Positions 8,093 through 17,358 of a stretch of DNA of 64,000 bases are shown here, in pieces. This stretch comes from an uncultured Collinsella sp. Lineage in GTDB: Bacteria; Actinomycetota; Coriobacteriia; Coriobacteriales; Coriobacteriaceae. The notes beneath the pieces were generated by a model. The model made no database searches. It was not told where the DNA came from and worked only from the letters and a program-made list of their open reading frames with translations. Every line of letters starts with the position of its first letter. Position 1 is the stretch's first letter. The stretch covers positions 23,012-87,011 of the forward strand of contig UQIY01000003.1 in NCBI GenBank assembly GCA_900541195.1, written 5' to 3'. The position numbers and the translations under genes are program-made.

Positions 8093-8317
8093 TTAGGGCA
8101 CAGGGTCATAACCGCCGACGTGCAGGGGATTGCAGCGAGCGATGCGCCTCACGGCAAGCCAGCAGCCTCTCAAAACACCGTACTTCTCAATCGCCTGAAC
8201 GGCATATTGCGAGCACGTTGGGTAATAAATGCAGGCGTCAGGTAATAAGGGCGAAATAACCTGTTGATATATGCGAATAGGAGCGATGGCAACACGTCGC
8301 AAAACGTGATTGCTCAT
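8093..8317 (-). CDS. yidD: Membrane protein insertion efficiency factor YidD
   Basis: A 74-residue amphipathic protein with the family signature IRIYQQVISPLLPDACIYYPTCSQYA and GCWLAVRRIARCNPLHVGGYDPVP, including the conserved cysteines. It helps YidC-dependent insertion at the membrane. Its start overlaps the rnpA stop by 4 nt (ATGA), indicating translational coupling. Confidence 0.95.
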   Translation of the reverse strand: MSNHVLRRVAIAPIRIYQQVISPLLPDACIYYPTCSQYAVQAIEKYGVLRGCWLAVRRIARCNPLHVGGYDPVP

Positions 8318-8652
8318 CGCTCCTCCCCGGCAACGCCGGCGCGTTTCATAAGCGAACGCAATGCCTTGTCCATCTCCTGCGGCGAGGAGATCCTCGTCTT
8401 GGGAGTCGCGAACAAGATGATGTCATAACCCGCAACGGGAAATCCGCAGCTGCGGGCGGCCTCGCGCATCACACGCTTAGAACGGTTGCGCACAACTGCA
8501 CAACCGAGCCGTTTAGCACCAACGAAGGCGACCCTTCCGGAGTCGCCTTCGCCAACCGATTCACATATGGTCATTCGAATCAGAGGGTGATTGAAACGAC
8601 GCCCCTGACTGAACACATGCTCGAAATCTTGCCGAGACTTAATAGTCTTCAT
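8314..8652 (-). CDS. rnpA: Ribonuclease P protein component
   Basis: Protein subunit of RNase P, which removes the 5' leader of pre-tRNA. At 112 residues it has the typical size. It contains IKSRQDFEHVFSQGRR near the N-terminus and the RNR-type signature AVVRNRSKRVMREAAR. It lies between rpmH and yidD as in most bacteria. The RNA partner rnpB is not in this window. Confidence 0.95.
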   Translation of the reverse strand: MKTIKSRQDFEHVFSQGRRFNHPLIRMTICESVGEGDSGRVAFVGAKRLGCAVVRNRSKRVMREAARSCGFPVAGYDIILFATPKTRISSPQEMDKALRSLMKRAGVAGEER

Positions 8653-8672
8653 GCGAGATGTGTGTATCGCTG

Positions 8673-8807
8673 CTAGACAGTGAGACGCTTGCGGCCCTTG
8701 GCGCGGCGACGGGCGAGCACGGCACGACCACCCTTGGTGGCCATACGGGCACGGAAGCCATGGGTCTTGGCACGCTTACGCTTATTAGGCTGATACGTAC
8801 GCTTCAT
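8673..8807 (-). CDS. rpmH: 50S ribosomal protein L34
   Basis: A 44-residue basic protein ([18 protein letters not shown]... ending GRKRLTV), a textbook L34. The start at 8807 has GGAGGAA nine bases upstream; an in-frame extension to 8867 is not needed. It is the first gene of the leftward operon. Its promoter should lie in 8808-8900, next to the first DnaA-box cluster. Confidence 0.97.
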   Translation of the reverse strand: MKRTYQPNKRKRAKTHGFRARMATKGGRAVLARRRAKGRKRLTV

Positions 8808-8879
8808 CTTAAGTTCCTCCTGCTGCATTTCGAGTGTCCGCGGGAGCGCGGACGCAGATATAGACACGTGAGCTTGAAG

Positions 8880-9140
8880 ATTGTAGGGAAATCAATGTTC
8901 AAATGTCAAGAAATCAAAGGTAAAAGGTCGCGCAGTTCACACGGTTCCCCCATAAGCCCAACTGAAATTTGCGGTGTACGGCAACTTTTCACGATATTTC
9001 ACCGAGTTTTCAACAGGTCATGTTGGCAATGTTGAGAACTTTTCACCCGTTTTCCAAAGTTTTCAACAGGTTTTGAAAAGTTGTCGAAAGATGAGAAACA
9101 TTGCACAGTGAGCTACTATTTGTTCGAAACCTTATGAAAG
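8880..9140 (+). other. Candidate upstream part of oriC (DnaA-box cluster)
   Basis: Gene-free region between rpmH and the GHKL gene, AT-richer than its surroundings. The 12-mer GTTTTCAACAGG occurs twice (9006-9017 and 9059-9070), with a one-mismatch inverted box TGTTGAGAA at 9030-9038. Related TTTTCAC/TTTTCC/TTTTGAAAA motifs lie around these. The same 12-mer recurs inverted after dnaA. I interpret TTTTCAACA as this lineage's DnaA box. The rpmH promoter (minus) and the promoter for the GHKL-dnaA operon must also be here. Confidence 0.65.
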
Positions 9141-9152
9141 ATTGCGAGCAGC

Positions 9153-10481
9153 ATGTCTGACGACTTTTACACCATGGTCGATTCCGGAGACCCGGCACCC
9201 GACAATGAGCACATCACCGGCGTGCGCGAAAAGCGTGGCCAGGAAGAGCAGGCCGCTGCGAAAGCGCAGGGTGCCATGTATGCCGCACGCATCGCGGTCT
9301 ATGACGACATGCTGTCGACACCGCGCGTCATCGTCATCGAACCGAAGGACGTGCGCACCTATCTGGAAGAGACAACCAACACCGTCTACCAGTGCATGAA
9401 AGAACAGGGCGGGCACATCTCGCTCATGGTTATCCGCGAGATTGTCGAAAACTTTATCCACGCCCACTTTGCAGAGCCCATCATCTCGATCCTAGACGGC
9501 GGCGACACCATCCGATTCGCAGACCAGGGACCGGGGATCGACGACAAGGAGCGCGCGTTCGACTTTGGCGTTACCAGCGCAAACAGCAACATGAAGCGAT
9601 ACATCCGCGGAACCGGAGCCGGGTTTCCCATGGTGCAGGAGTACCTGGAAAACGCCGGCGGCGCCGTATCCATCGAGGACAACATGGGCAACGGCACCGT
9701 GGTCACGGTAAGCCTGAACCCCAAGCGCGTGCAGGAAATCGAGCGCGCCGGAGGGCGAGGGGCCGCCGTGCGCCCCGAGACGGAGCAGCCGGCGTATCCC
9801 CTATCCAGCACGTTTGCACAGCAGCCCGTGGCGCAGCAGATGCAGCAGCCTGGAAGTTTTCCCATGCAAGACCCCCAGACACCGCTGGGCAACCCAGTGC
9901 AAAACATGCCGGAGGGCATAGGCTCGGCAGATCCGGACACAGGCGCCGTGCAGCAGACGGCGGCCATGCCAAACGTCGCGCAAATGGGCTACCAACCGTA
10001 CCCACAAGGGTATCCTCCCCAATATATGCCGCAGCAGGGATATGCCCAGCCGTATCCACAGCAGTATCCTCAGCCGTACCAGCAGCCGTATCAGCAGATG
10101 CCGCAGGGAAACCTCAACCCCTGGACTCAGCAGATGCCGCCGCGGCCTTACCAACAGTGGCCGCAAAGTTTTCAACAGCAGGTGCCGCCCATGCAGAGTT
10201 CTCAACAACCAGCAGCTCAAATGATGTATCCTAATGCGGCGAACCAATACGCACAACCGCAGTCGGACGTGTTTGTAAGCGAACGCGGCAACGCTGCATT
10301 AGGGTATCTGGCCCAACATCAAGAGTGCGGCGCGACGGACTTGGCGCGGGCATTTGGAAACTCTGCACCCACCTGGTCGCGCACGCTCAACGATTTGGCG
10401 CAGACGGGCTTGATAGTCAAACATGGGCAGAAATACCATCTGACCGAAATCGGAAGCGCTCGCGTGCGGGCCCAAGCTTAA
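9153..10481 (+). CDS. Origin-linked GHKL-fold ATPase with Gln/Pro/Tyr-rich tract and C-terminal winged helix; function unknown
   Basis: A 442-residue protein between rpmH and dnaA. Residues 65-190 form a GHKL ATP-binding domain: N-box REIVENFIHAHF, G1 box DQGPGI and G2-like GTGAGFPMVQEYLE, closing with GNGTVVTVSL. No phosphoacceptor-histidine domain, membrane segment or sensor domain is visible, so it is not an ordinary histidine kinase. Residues 208-375 are low-complexity, rich in Gln, Pro, Tyr and Met (repeats like QPYPQQYPQPYQQPY). The last 60 residues look like a MarR-type winged helix (ATDLARAFGNSAPTWSRTLNDL, GLIVKHGQKYHLTEIG). It ends 15 nt before dnaA, so the two are probably co-transcribed. 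Two box-like motifs (10169-10177 and 10199-10207) lie inside its Gln-rich coding part. A role in initiation control is inference. Confidence 0.85.
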   Translation: MSDDFYTMVDSGDPAPDNEHITGVREKRGQEEQAAAKAQGAMYAARIAVYDDMLSTPRVIVIEPKDVRTYLEETTNTVYQCMKEQGGHISLMVIREIVENFIHAHFAEPIISILDGGDTIRFADQGPGIDDKERAFDFGVTSANSNMKRYIRGTGAGFPMVQEYLENAGGAVSIEDNMGNGTVVTVSLNPKRVQEIERAGGRGAAVRPETEQPAYPLSSTFAQQPVAQQMQQPGSFPMQDPQTPLGNPVQNMPEGIGSADPDTGAVQQTAAMPNVAQMGYQPYPQGYPPQYMPQQGYAQPYPQQYPQPYQQPYQQMPQGNLNPWTQQMPPRPYQQWPQSFQQQVPPMQSSQQPAAQMMYPNAANQYAQPQSDVFVSERGNAALGYLAQHQECGATDLARAFGNSAPTWSRTLNDLAQTGLIVKHGQKYHLTEIGSARVRAQA

Positions 10482-10496
10482 GGAACGGGAGAGACA

Positions 10497-12203
10497 GTGG
10501 ACGAGGAAGCAAGCATCATCCTGGGGGATGCCATCGCCTTTTGTCAGCGCGACGGCCAAGATGCGCGCCTCATCAACATGCTGGGGCAATCGCGTGCTGT
10601 GAGCCTTACCGAGGACACCTTGACGATTGAGGCCCCCTCGCGATTTGCTATCGCTCAGCTCAAAAAGCATCAGCCGACCATCGAGGCGTACCTGGAAGAG
10701 ATCGCCTTTGCACCGATTGCGCTCAACATCGTGGCGCCACAGGGCTCCGCGGCAGATAACGCCGCACCCGCGGCACCCGTCGTCCCCCCGGCGGCACCAG
10801 CTACCACCACAGTGTCGGCTCCCGAGCACCAAATCGGCGATGTTTCCCGTGAAACCATGCCCGCCGCACCAACGGCAGCAATTCCTATGCCCGCTGCCAC
10901 ACACATGCCTATCGCGCACGACGCAACACCGGGCGAGGATTCGGGCGTCGCAATCAAAAACACGCTTTCGGCCGACGATTTCCGCCGCATGATGAACCAG
11001 ATGAAGGGCGGGGCGCCTGCAAAGAGTGCAAAACCAGCCTCCGCATCGCCCACGAGCGTCCCCGCAGCTGCGGCACCGATCGAGCAGAACACCGATGGCG
11101 CGCCGCTCGCAGCCAACTCGAAATTCACCTTCGAAAACTTTGTCTACGGCCCCGAAAACAGCCATGCCTATCGCTCGGCCCTCAAGTTTGCCGCGCTCGC
11201 GGACGAACGCGGCACATGCACATCCCTGTTCATCTATGGCAAATCGGGGCTGGGCAAGACCCATCTGCTGCTCGCCATCAAAAACGAGCTCGCCGAAAAG
11301 TCGCCCGAGATCAAGGTGAAGTACGCCAACTCGCAAGCGTACCTCGATGACCTGATGACGGAGTTCGACCGCCAAAAGAAGAGCAACGCCCCCATCATGC
11401 AGGCATACCATGACGTGGACGTGCTCATCATCGACGACATTCAAAACATCATCGGCAAGCGCGCGAGCGTGGACTACTTCTTCCAGCTCATGGACGAGTT
11501 TATCCGCAACAACAAAAAAGTCGTCATCGCAGCCGACCGTGCGCCCAAAGACCTGAGCATGGACGAGCGCCTTACCAGCCGTTTTAATGCCGGTATGCTC
11601 TGTTTGGTGGCGGAGCCCAGCTACGAGATGAAATACAAGATCTTGCAGCGCTACTACGAGAACACGATAGCCGCCGCACCCGAGGCGGGTGACGACTCGC
11701 TGCTGGCGGCCTATGGCGGCGATGGCGGGCATCTGACCGACGAGCACTTTAAGCACATGGCAGAAGTCTCGGGAACCAACATCCGCGAACTCGAGAGCTT
11801 CTGCGAACGCTGCGCCGGCGAGGCAGGAGACCGCGAACGCGAGGGCAGCGAGCTCAGTTTCGACGACATCGACGCCATCGCAAGTCAGTACTTCGATACG
11901 TCGGCCAAAAAGATCAACGTGCAGACGGTCCAGTCTGTCATTGAAGAGCAGTACGGCGTGACGCACGAGGAGCTCATCGGCCCGCGCCGCAACGCCAACA
12001 TAGCCAAAGCCCGCCATATCGCCATATATCTGGCCATCGAGATGTGCGAGATGACGACTACGGCGGTGGGCGCGGAGTTTGGCAACCGCAACCACTCAAC
12101 CGTCAGTACGAGCTATAAAAAGGTTCAGAAGATGATTCAGGAAGACCGCACCATAACCGAGGATCTCAAATCGCTGCGAGATAAAATTACACTGCGCTCG
12201 TAG
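10497..12203 (+). CDS. dnaA: Chromosomal replication initiator protein DnaA
   Basis: AAA+ initiator that binds DnaA boxes and melts oriC. The start is GTG 10497 with a GGGAG site upstream. At 568 residues it is longer than usual because of an Ala/Pro-rich linker (about residues 85-200). Domain III shows Walker A GKSGLGKTH (248-256), Walker B VLIIDDIQ, and RLTSRF arginine-finger and SGTNIRELE sensor 2 motifs. Domain IV carries RRNANIAKARHIAIYLA and the signature helix GNRNHSTV (529-536), where most bacteria have GGRDHTTV. The conserved Asp of the recognition helix is therefore Asn. This diverged binding domain fits the non-standard boxes nearby. The linker codons also contain a parS-like palindrome. 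Confidence 0.96.
   Translation: MDEEASIILGDAIAFCQRDGQDARLINMLGQSRAVSLTEDTLTIEAPSRFAIAQLKKHQPTIEAYLEEIAFAPIALNIVAPQGSAADNAAPAAPVVPPAAPATTTVSAPEHQIGDVSRETMPAAPTAAIPMPAATHMPIAHDATPGEDSGVAIKNTLSADDFRRMMNQMKGGAPAKSAKPASASPTSVPAAAAPIEQNTDGAPLAANSKFTFENFVYGPENSHAYRSALKFAALADERGTCTSLFIYGKSGLGKTHLLLAIKNELAEKSPEIKVKYANSQAYLDDLMTEFDRQKKSNAPIMQAYHDVDVLIIDDIQNIIGKRASVDYFFQLMDEFIRNNKKVVIAADRAPKDLSMDERLTSRFNAGMLCLVAEPSYEMKYKILQRYYENTIAAAPEAGDDSLLAAYGGDGGHLTDEHFKHMAEVSGTNIRELESFCERCAGEAGDREREGSELSFDDIDAIASQYFDTSAKKINVQTVQSVIEEQYGVTHEELIGPRRNANIAKARHIAIYLAIEMCEMTTTAVGAEFGNRNHSTVSTSYKKVQKMIQEDRTITEDLKSLRDKITLRS
10841..10856 (+). other. parS-like palindrome inside dnaA
   Basis: TGTTTCCCGTGAAACC, two mismatches from parS, encodes VSRET in the disordered DnaA linker. 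The same peptide is what a perfect parS encodes in this reading frame. Confidence 0.4.
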
Positions 12204-12441
12204 GGAAATAGAGACACCTGTTGAAAACTTGTCGAAACGCTGGGCATAACATGTCTAAAACTCACCCCAAGGCGACGAAAAGTTTTCCGCAGGTTTTGAA
12301 CGTGGAAAACACAGTCGGTTGCGCACAGGTTGCTGTCGATTCTCTTTTTGGGGTTGACCAGCGCTTTTGTGAGTAATCAACAGTTTCGTCAGTGCTATTA
12401 CTATTATTAAGATATTTATATCTATAGAGAGGTATTAAAAG
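12204..12441 (+). other. Candidate downstream part of oriC with DnaA boxes and unwinding element
   Basis: Gap between dnaA and dnaN. The inverted 12-mer CCTGTTGAAAAC is at 12217-12228, a related GTTTTCCGCAGG at 12282-12293, and a box-like TAATCAACA at 12374-12382. About 12 bp later come CTATTACTATTATTA (12395-12409) and an AT-rich tract to 12431. On the opposite strand this reads as five DnaA-trio units (TAA TAA TAG TAA TAG). The order box, spacer, trios, AT-rich DNA matches the basal unwinding layout described for Bacillus oriC. The dnaN promoter must also lie here. Confidence 0.7.
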
Positions 12442-13545
12442 ATGAAGTTCACCGTCAGCCAAAGCTCGCTCACGCAAGCCATCGGCGTCGTCATGAAAGG
12501 CGTCGCTTCGGCATCCACCCTTCCCATCCTGTCGGGCGTGCTCGTTAAGGCGCAGGACGGCATCTTGGAATTCCAAACCTCAAACTACACCATCTCGATT
12601 CGTCATCGCATTGCTGCGCATGTCGAAGAAGAGGGCGAGATGGTGATTCCCTGCAAGATGCTCTCGAACATTACGAAGACCCTTCCCGACGCTCCGGTTA
12701 CCTTTGAGCTCTCGGAGCGTCAGGTGCTGATTGGATGCGAGAAGAGTTCCTTCCGCCTCAACACGCTCGACGCCAACGATTTCCCCGAGTTCCCTGCCTA
12801 TGCCATCGAGAGCGCGGTGGAGCTCCCGACCGACATCCTGTCCGAGATGGTCGGTCGCGTATGGCGCGTCACTTCGACCGATAAGGCCCGCCCCATTCTG
12901 GGAGGCGTGCACATGAAGGTCGAGAACAACACCGTGCGCCTGGTGGCAACCGACTCCTTCCGCCTGGCCGTATGCGACACCCAGGTCGAGACCTCGACGC
13001 TCGAGGGATCCTTTGAGCTCAACGTTCCGGCCGACGCCTTCAACGACGCCCTGAGCATCATGGCCAGCCAGGCGACCATCATGATCGGCGCCACCGACAC
13101 CCAGGTCGTCTTTGAGGCCGGCAACACCACCTACGTGTCGCGCCGTATCGAGGGCGTGTACCCCAACTACAAGCAGCTCATCCCCGATTCGTGCGTGACG
13201 AGCGTCAAGATCGACGTCGCCGCCTTTAACGCCGCCCTCAAGCGCGTGGCCGTTATCGCGAGCGCCAACCCCGCTGTCAAGTTCGAGATCGATGTCGAGA
13301 ACGGGCAGATGGGCCTGTCCTCCATTTCCAATGACCAGGACCTTGCGCAGGAGACGATCGATGTCGAGGCCGAGGGCGAGTCGGGCACCATCGCCTTTAA
13401 CTACCACTACATCTTTGGCTGCCTCAATGCCCTGTCCAAGGAGAAGGAGATCACGCTGGAGCTCAAGAGCTACTCACAGGCGGGTATCTTTAAGTCCTAC
13501 GACAAGATCAACTACCTGTACCTGGTCATGCCGGTTCGCATCTAG
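12442..13545 (+). CDS. dnaN: DNA polymerase III beta subunit (sliding clamp)
   Basis: Ring-shaped processivity clamp for DNA polymerase III. The 367-residue protein aligns in outline with three clamp domains: MKFTVSQSSLTQAIGVVMKGV, then LPILSGVLVKA, RPILGGVHMKV and VATDSFRLA, and the C-terminal YLVMPVRI end that lines the partner-binding pocket. The ATG is preceded by an AGAGAGG site. It directly follows the unwinding element and starts the dnaN-recF-DUF721 group. Confidence 0.97.
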   Translation: MKFTVSQSSLTQAIGVVMKGVASASTLPILSGVLVKAQDGILEFQTSNYTISIRHRIAAHVEEEGEMVIPCKMLSNITKTLPDAPVTFELSERQVLIGCEKSSFRLNTLDANDFPEFPAYAIESAVELPTDILSEMVGRVWRVTSTDKARPILGGVHMKVENNTVRLVATDSFRLAVCDTQVETSTLEGSFELNVPADAFNDALSIMASQATIMIGATDTQVVFEAGNTTYVSRRIEGVYPNYKQLIPDSCVTSVKIDVAAFNAALKRVAVIASANPAVKFEIDVENGQMGLSSISNDQDLAQETIDVEAEGESGTIAFNYHYIFGCLNALSKEKEITLELKSYSQAGIFKSYDKINYLYLVMPVRI

Positions 13546-13554
13546 CGCTGCGTC

Positions 13555-14661
13555 ATGACCATGTTTGCCCGCAACCTTTCCGTCGCGCGCTACCGCAGTT
13601 TCGATAGCTACCGTCTTGACCTGGACGAAGGCGTGACGGTGCTTGCGGGGCCCAACGCGGCGGGAAAGACCAACCTTATAGAGGCGCTGCAGCTTTTGAC
13701 GAGCGGCGCCTCGTTTAGGCATCCCACCGCTGGCGAGCTCGTGCACGACGGCACGGGCTCGTGCAGGCTCGAGTTGAGACTCGAGGGCGATGGCCGCGTG
13801 CTCGATATGGGGCTGGACGTTGAGGACGGCAAGCGCTCGTTTAGCCGTAACGGCAAGAGATGCTCGGCCGCCGGCGTGCGCGGGGTTTTGCCGAGCGTGC
13901 TTTTTTGCCCCGATCATCTGGATATGGTCAAACGCGGTGCCAGTGTGCGTCGCGCCGCCCTCGATGACTTTGGCGTGCAACTGAGCGCCCGTTACGCCGA
14001 CCTGGCGAGCACCTACGGGCGTTGCGTGACGCAGCGCAACGCCCTGCTCAAGGAGTCCTGGTGCTGCCGCGAGATGCTCGGCGCATGGAATGACTCCATC
14101 GCCCGCGCCGGGTCAGCCCTGCTCGTACATCGTTTGGCCCTGCTCGACCGGCTGGCGGGCCATGTGCGCGCCGCGTATGGGCAGGTGGCGTCCGGTGAGG
14201 ACGCAGGCGTGTCCTATGTGTCCACACTGGGGGATTTGCCTCAAACCGAGGGGCGCGAGGAACTTAAGGGCTGGGCGTACGAGCATATGCTCGCGGCCCT
14301 CGATGAGCGTGCCGATGAGGAGATGCGCCGCGGCGTGACGCTTGTGGGTCCGCATCGCGACGAGATTGAGTTTACCGTTGCGGGTCGATCTGCCCGTTCG
14401 TTTGCCAGCCAAGGGCAGCAGCGTACGCTGGTGCTGGCTTGGAAGGTGGCCGAGGTGACCGTCGCCCGTGACATCCTGGGCACAGCGCCGCTGCTGCTGT
14501 TGGACGACGTGATGAGCGAGCTCGATGCCGGGCGCCGGGGCGCTTTTCTGCAGCTGATCGGTGATGATATCCAGACAGTCATAACCACCACCAACCTGGG
14601 GTACTTTACCGATGACCTGCTTGATCGAGCCAAGGTGGTGAGCATGGGTGAGACGTGCTAA
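13555..14661 (+). CDS. recF: DNA replication and repair protein RecF
   Basis: SMC-like ATPase that loads RecA at gaps together with RecO and RecR. The 368-residue protein has Walker A GPNAAGKTNLIEALQLL near residue 32, an ABC-type signature region (RSFASQGQQRTLVLAWK) and Walker B LLLLDDVMSELD. It starts 9 nt after dnaN. The downstream gene starts inside its last codons (14-nt overlap). Confidence 0.95.
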   Translation: MTMFARNLSVARYRSFDSYRLDLDEGVTVLAGPNAAGKTNLIEALQLLTSGASFRHPTAGELVHDGTGSCRLELRLEGDGRVLDMGLDVEDGKRSFSRNGKRCSAAGVRGVLPSVLFCPDHLDMVKRGASVRRAALDDFGVQLSARYADLASTYGRCVTQRNALLKESWCCREMLGAWNDSIARAGSALLVHRLALLDRLAGHVRAAYGQVASGEDAGVSYVSTLGDLPQTEGREELKGWAYEHMLAALDERADEEMRRGVTLVGPHRDEIEFTVAGRSARSFASQGQQRTLVLAWKVAEVTVARDILGTAPLLLLDDVMSELDAGRRGAFLQLIGDDIQTVITTTNLGYFTDDLLDRAKVVSMGETC

Positions 14662-15211
14662 TTACGAGCGCGAGAACGGAACGGTTGCCTTTGGCGGCTT
14701 TTTGGATGCCGAGCGTCAGCGCATCCTGGCGGCCGCGACACCTGAACGCCGCGCGCAAATGGAGGCTGCGGAGGAATCTCGTGCGGTCTATCGTGCCTGG
14801 AATGCGGTGTGCTCGGGCACGCGCGAGGGACGCCACGTGACGGGCCTGCGCTACCTGCCCGAGTCCAATGAGCTGCTGGTGTATCTCGATTCGCCCTCGT
14901 GGACGCAGGAGATGACGCTGCTGCGCGAGATCATCCGGGCGCGCATGGAGCGGGCCGGGGCGCATGTGGACGGCCTGGTGTTCAAAACGACCGCGCCCGG
15001 TCACACGCCGCCGGCTGCCAAGGAGCGCCTGCGCCCAGCCGTGACCGAGCGCCCGCCGGCTCCGCACGCCGATCTCAGCGAGGCCGAACGCGGCGAGATC
15101 GAGCGCCAAGTGGCGCCCATCGAAGATCAAAAACTGCGCGAGGCCCTCGAGAATGCCATGAGAGCCAGTGCCGAGTGGGCCAAGGGCGTGCAGAGCAAAA
15201 AAGAGCCTTAA
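14648..15211 (+). CDS. DUF721 (DciA-like) protein, putative helicase-loading factor
   Basis: A 187-residue protein starting at a GTG inside the recF end. The central part (RHVTGLRYLPESNELLVYLDSPSWTQEMTLLREIIRARM) matches the DUF721 pattern: a strand-rich segment followed by a helix with a conserved Trp. The C-terminal half is charged and probably disordered. DUF721 proteins include DciA, which loads the replicative helicase in bacteria lacking DnaC/DnaI. The location between recF and gyrB is typical for Actinobacteria. The DciA function is inferred from family and context. Confidence 0.78.
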   Translation: MRRANYERENGTVAFGGFLDAERQRILAAATPERRAQMEAAEESRAVYRAWNAVCSGTREGRHVTGLRYLPESNELLVYLDSPSWTQEMTLLREIIRARMERAGAHVDGLVFKTTAPGHTPPAAKERLRPAVTERPPAPHADLSEAERGEIERQVAPIEDQKLREALENAMRASAEWAKGVQSKKEP

Positions 15212-15240
15212 ATCGCATCTGGTGGCCTTGTAGAGCCAAA

Positions 15241-15267
15241 TACCCTCGTTCCCGAGGGTATTTTTTT
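15241..15267 (+). terminator. Terminator after the recF-DUF721 genes
   Basis: Stem TACCCTCG/CGAGGGTA with a 4-nt loop, followed by seven T, 30 bp after the DUF721 stop. Confidence 0.9.
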
Positions 15268-15274
15268 ACGATAA

Positions 15275-17347
<2,073 letters not shown>

Positions 17348-17358
17348 GAGGAGGTAAC

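Noticed and set aside
8658..9035. 125-codon plus-strand frame across rpmH and the origin gap
   Set aside because: Antisense to rpmH, then runs through DnaA-box DNA; no protein features.
9153..10481. Calling the origin-linked GHKL protein a sensor histidine kinase
   Set aside because: No phosphoacceptor His domain, membrane segment or response regulator partner is present; only the ATP-binding fold is shared.
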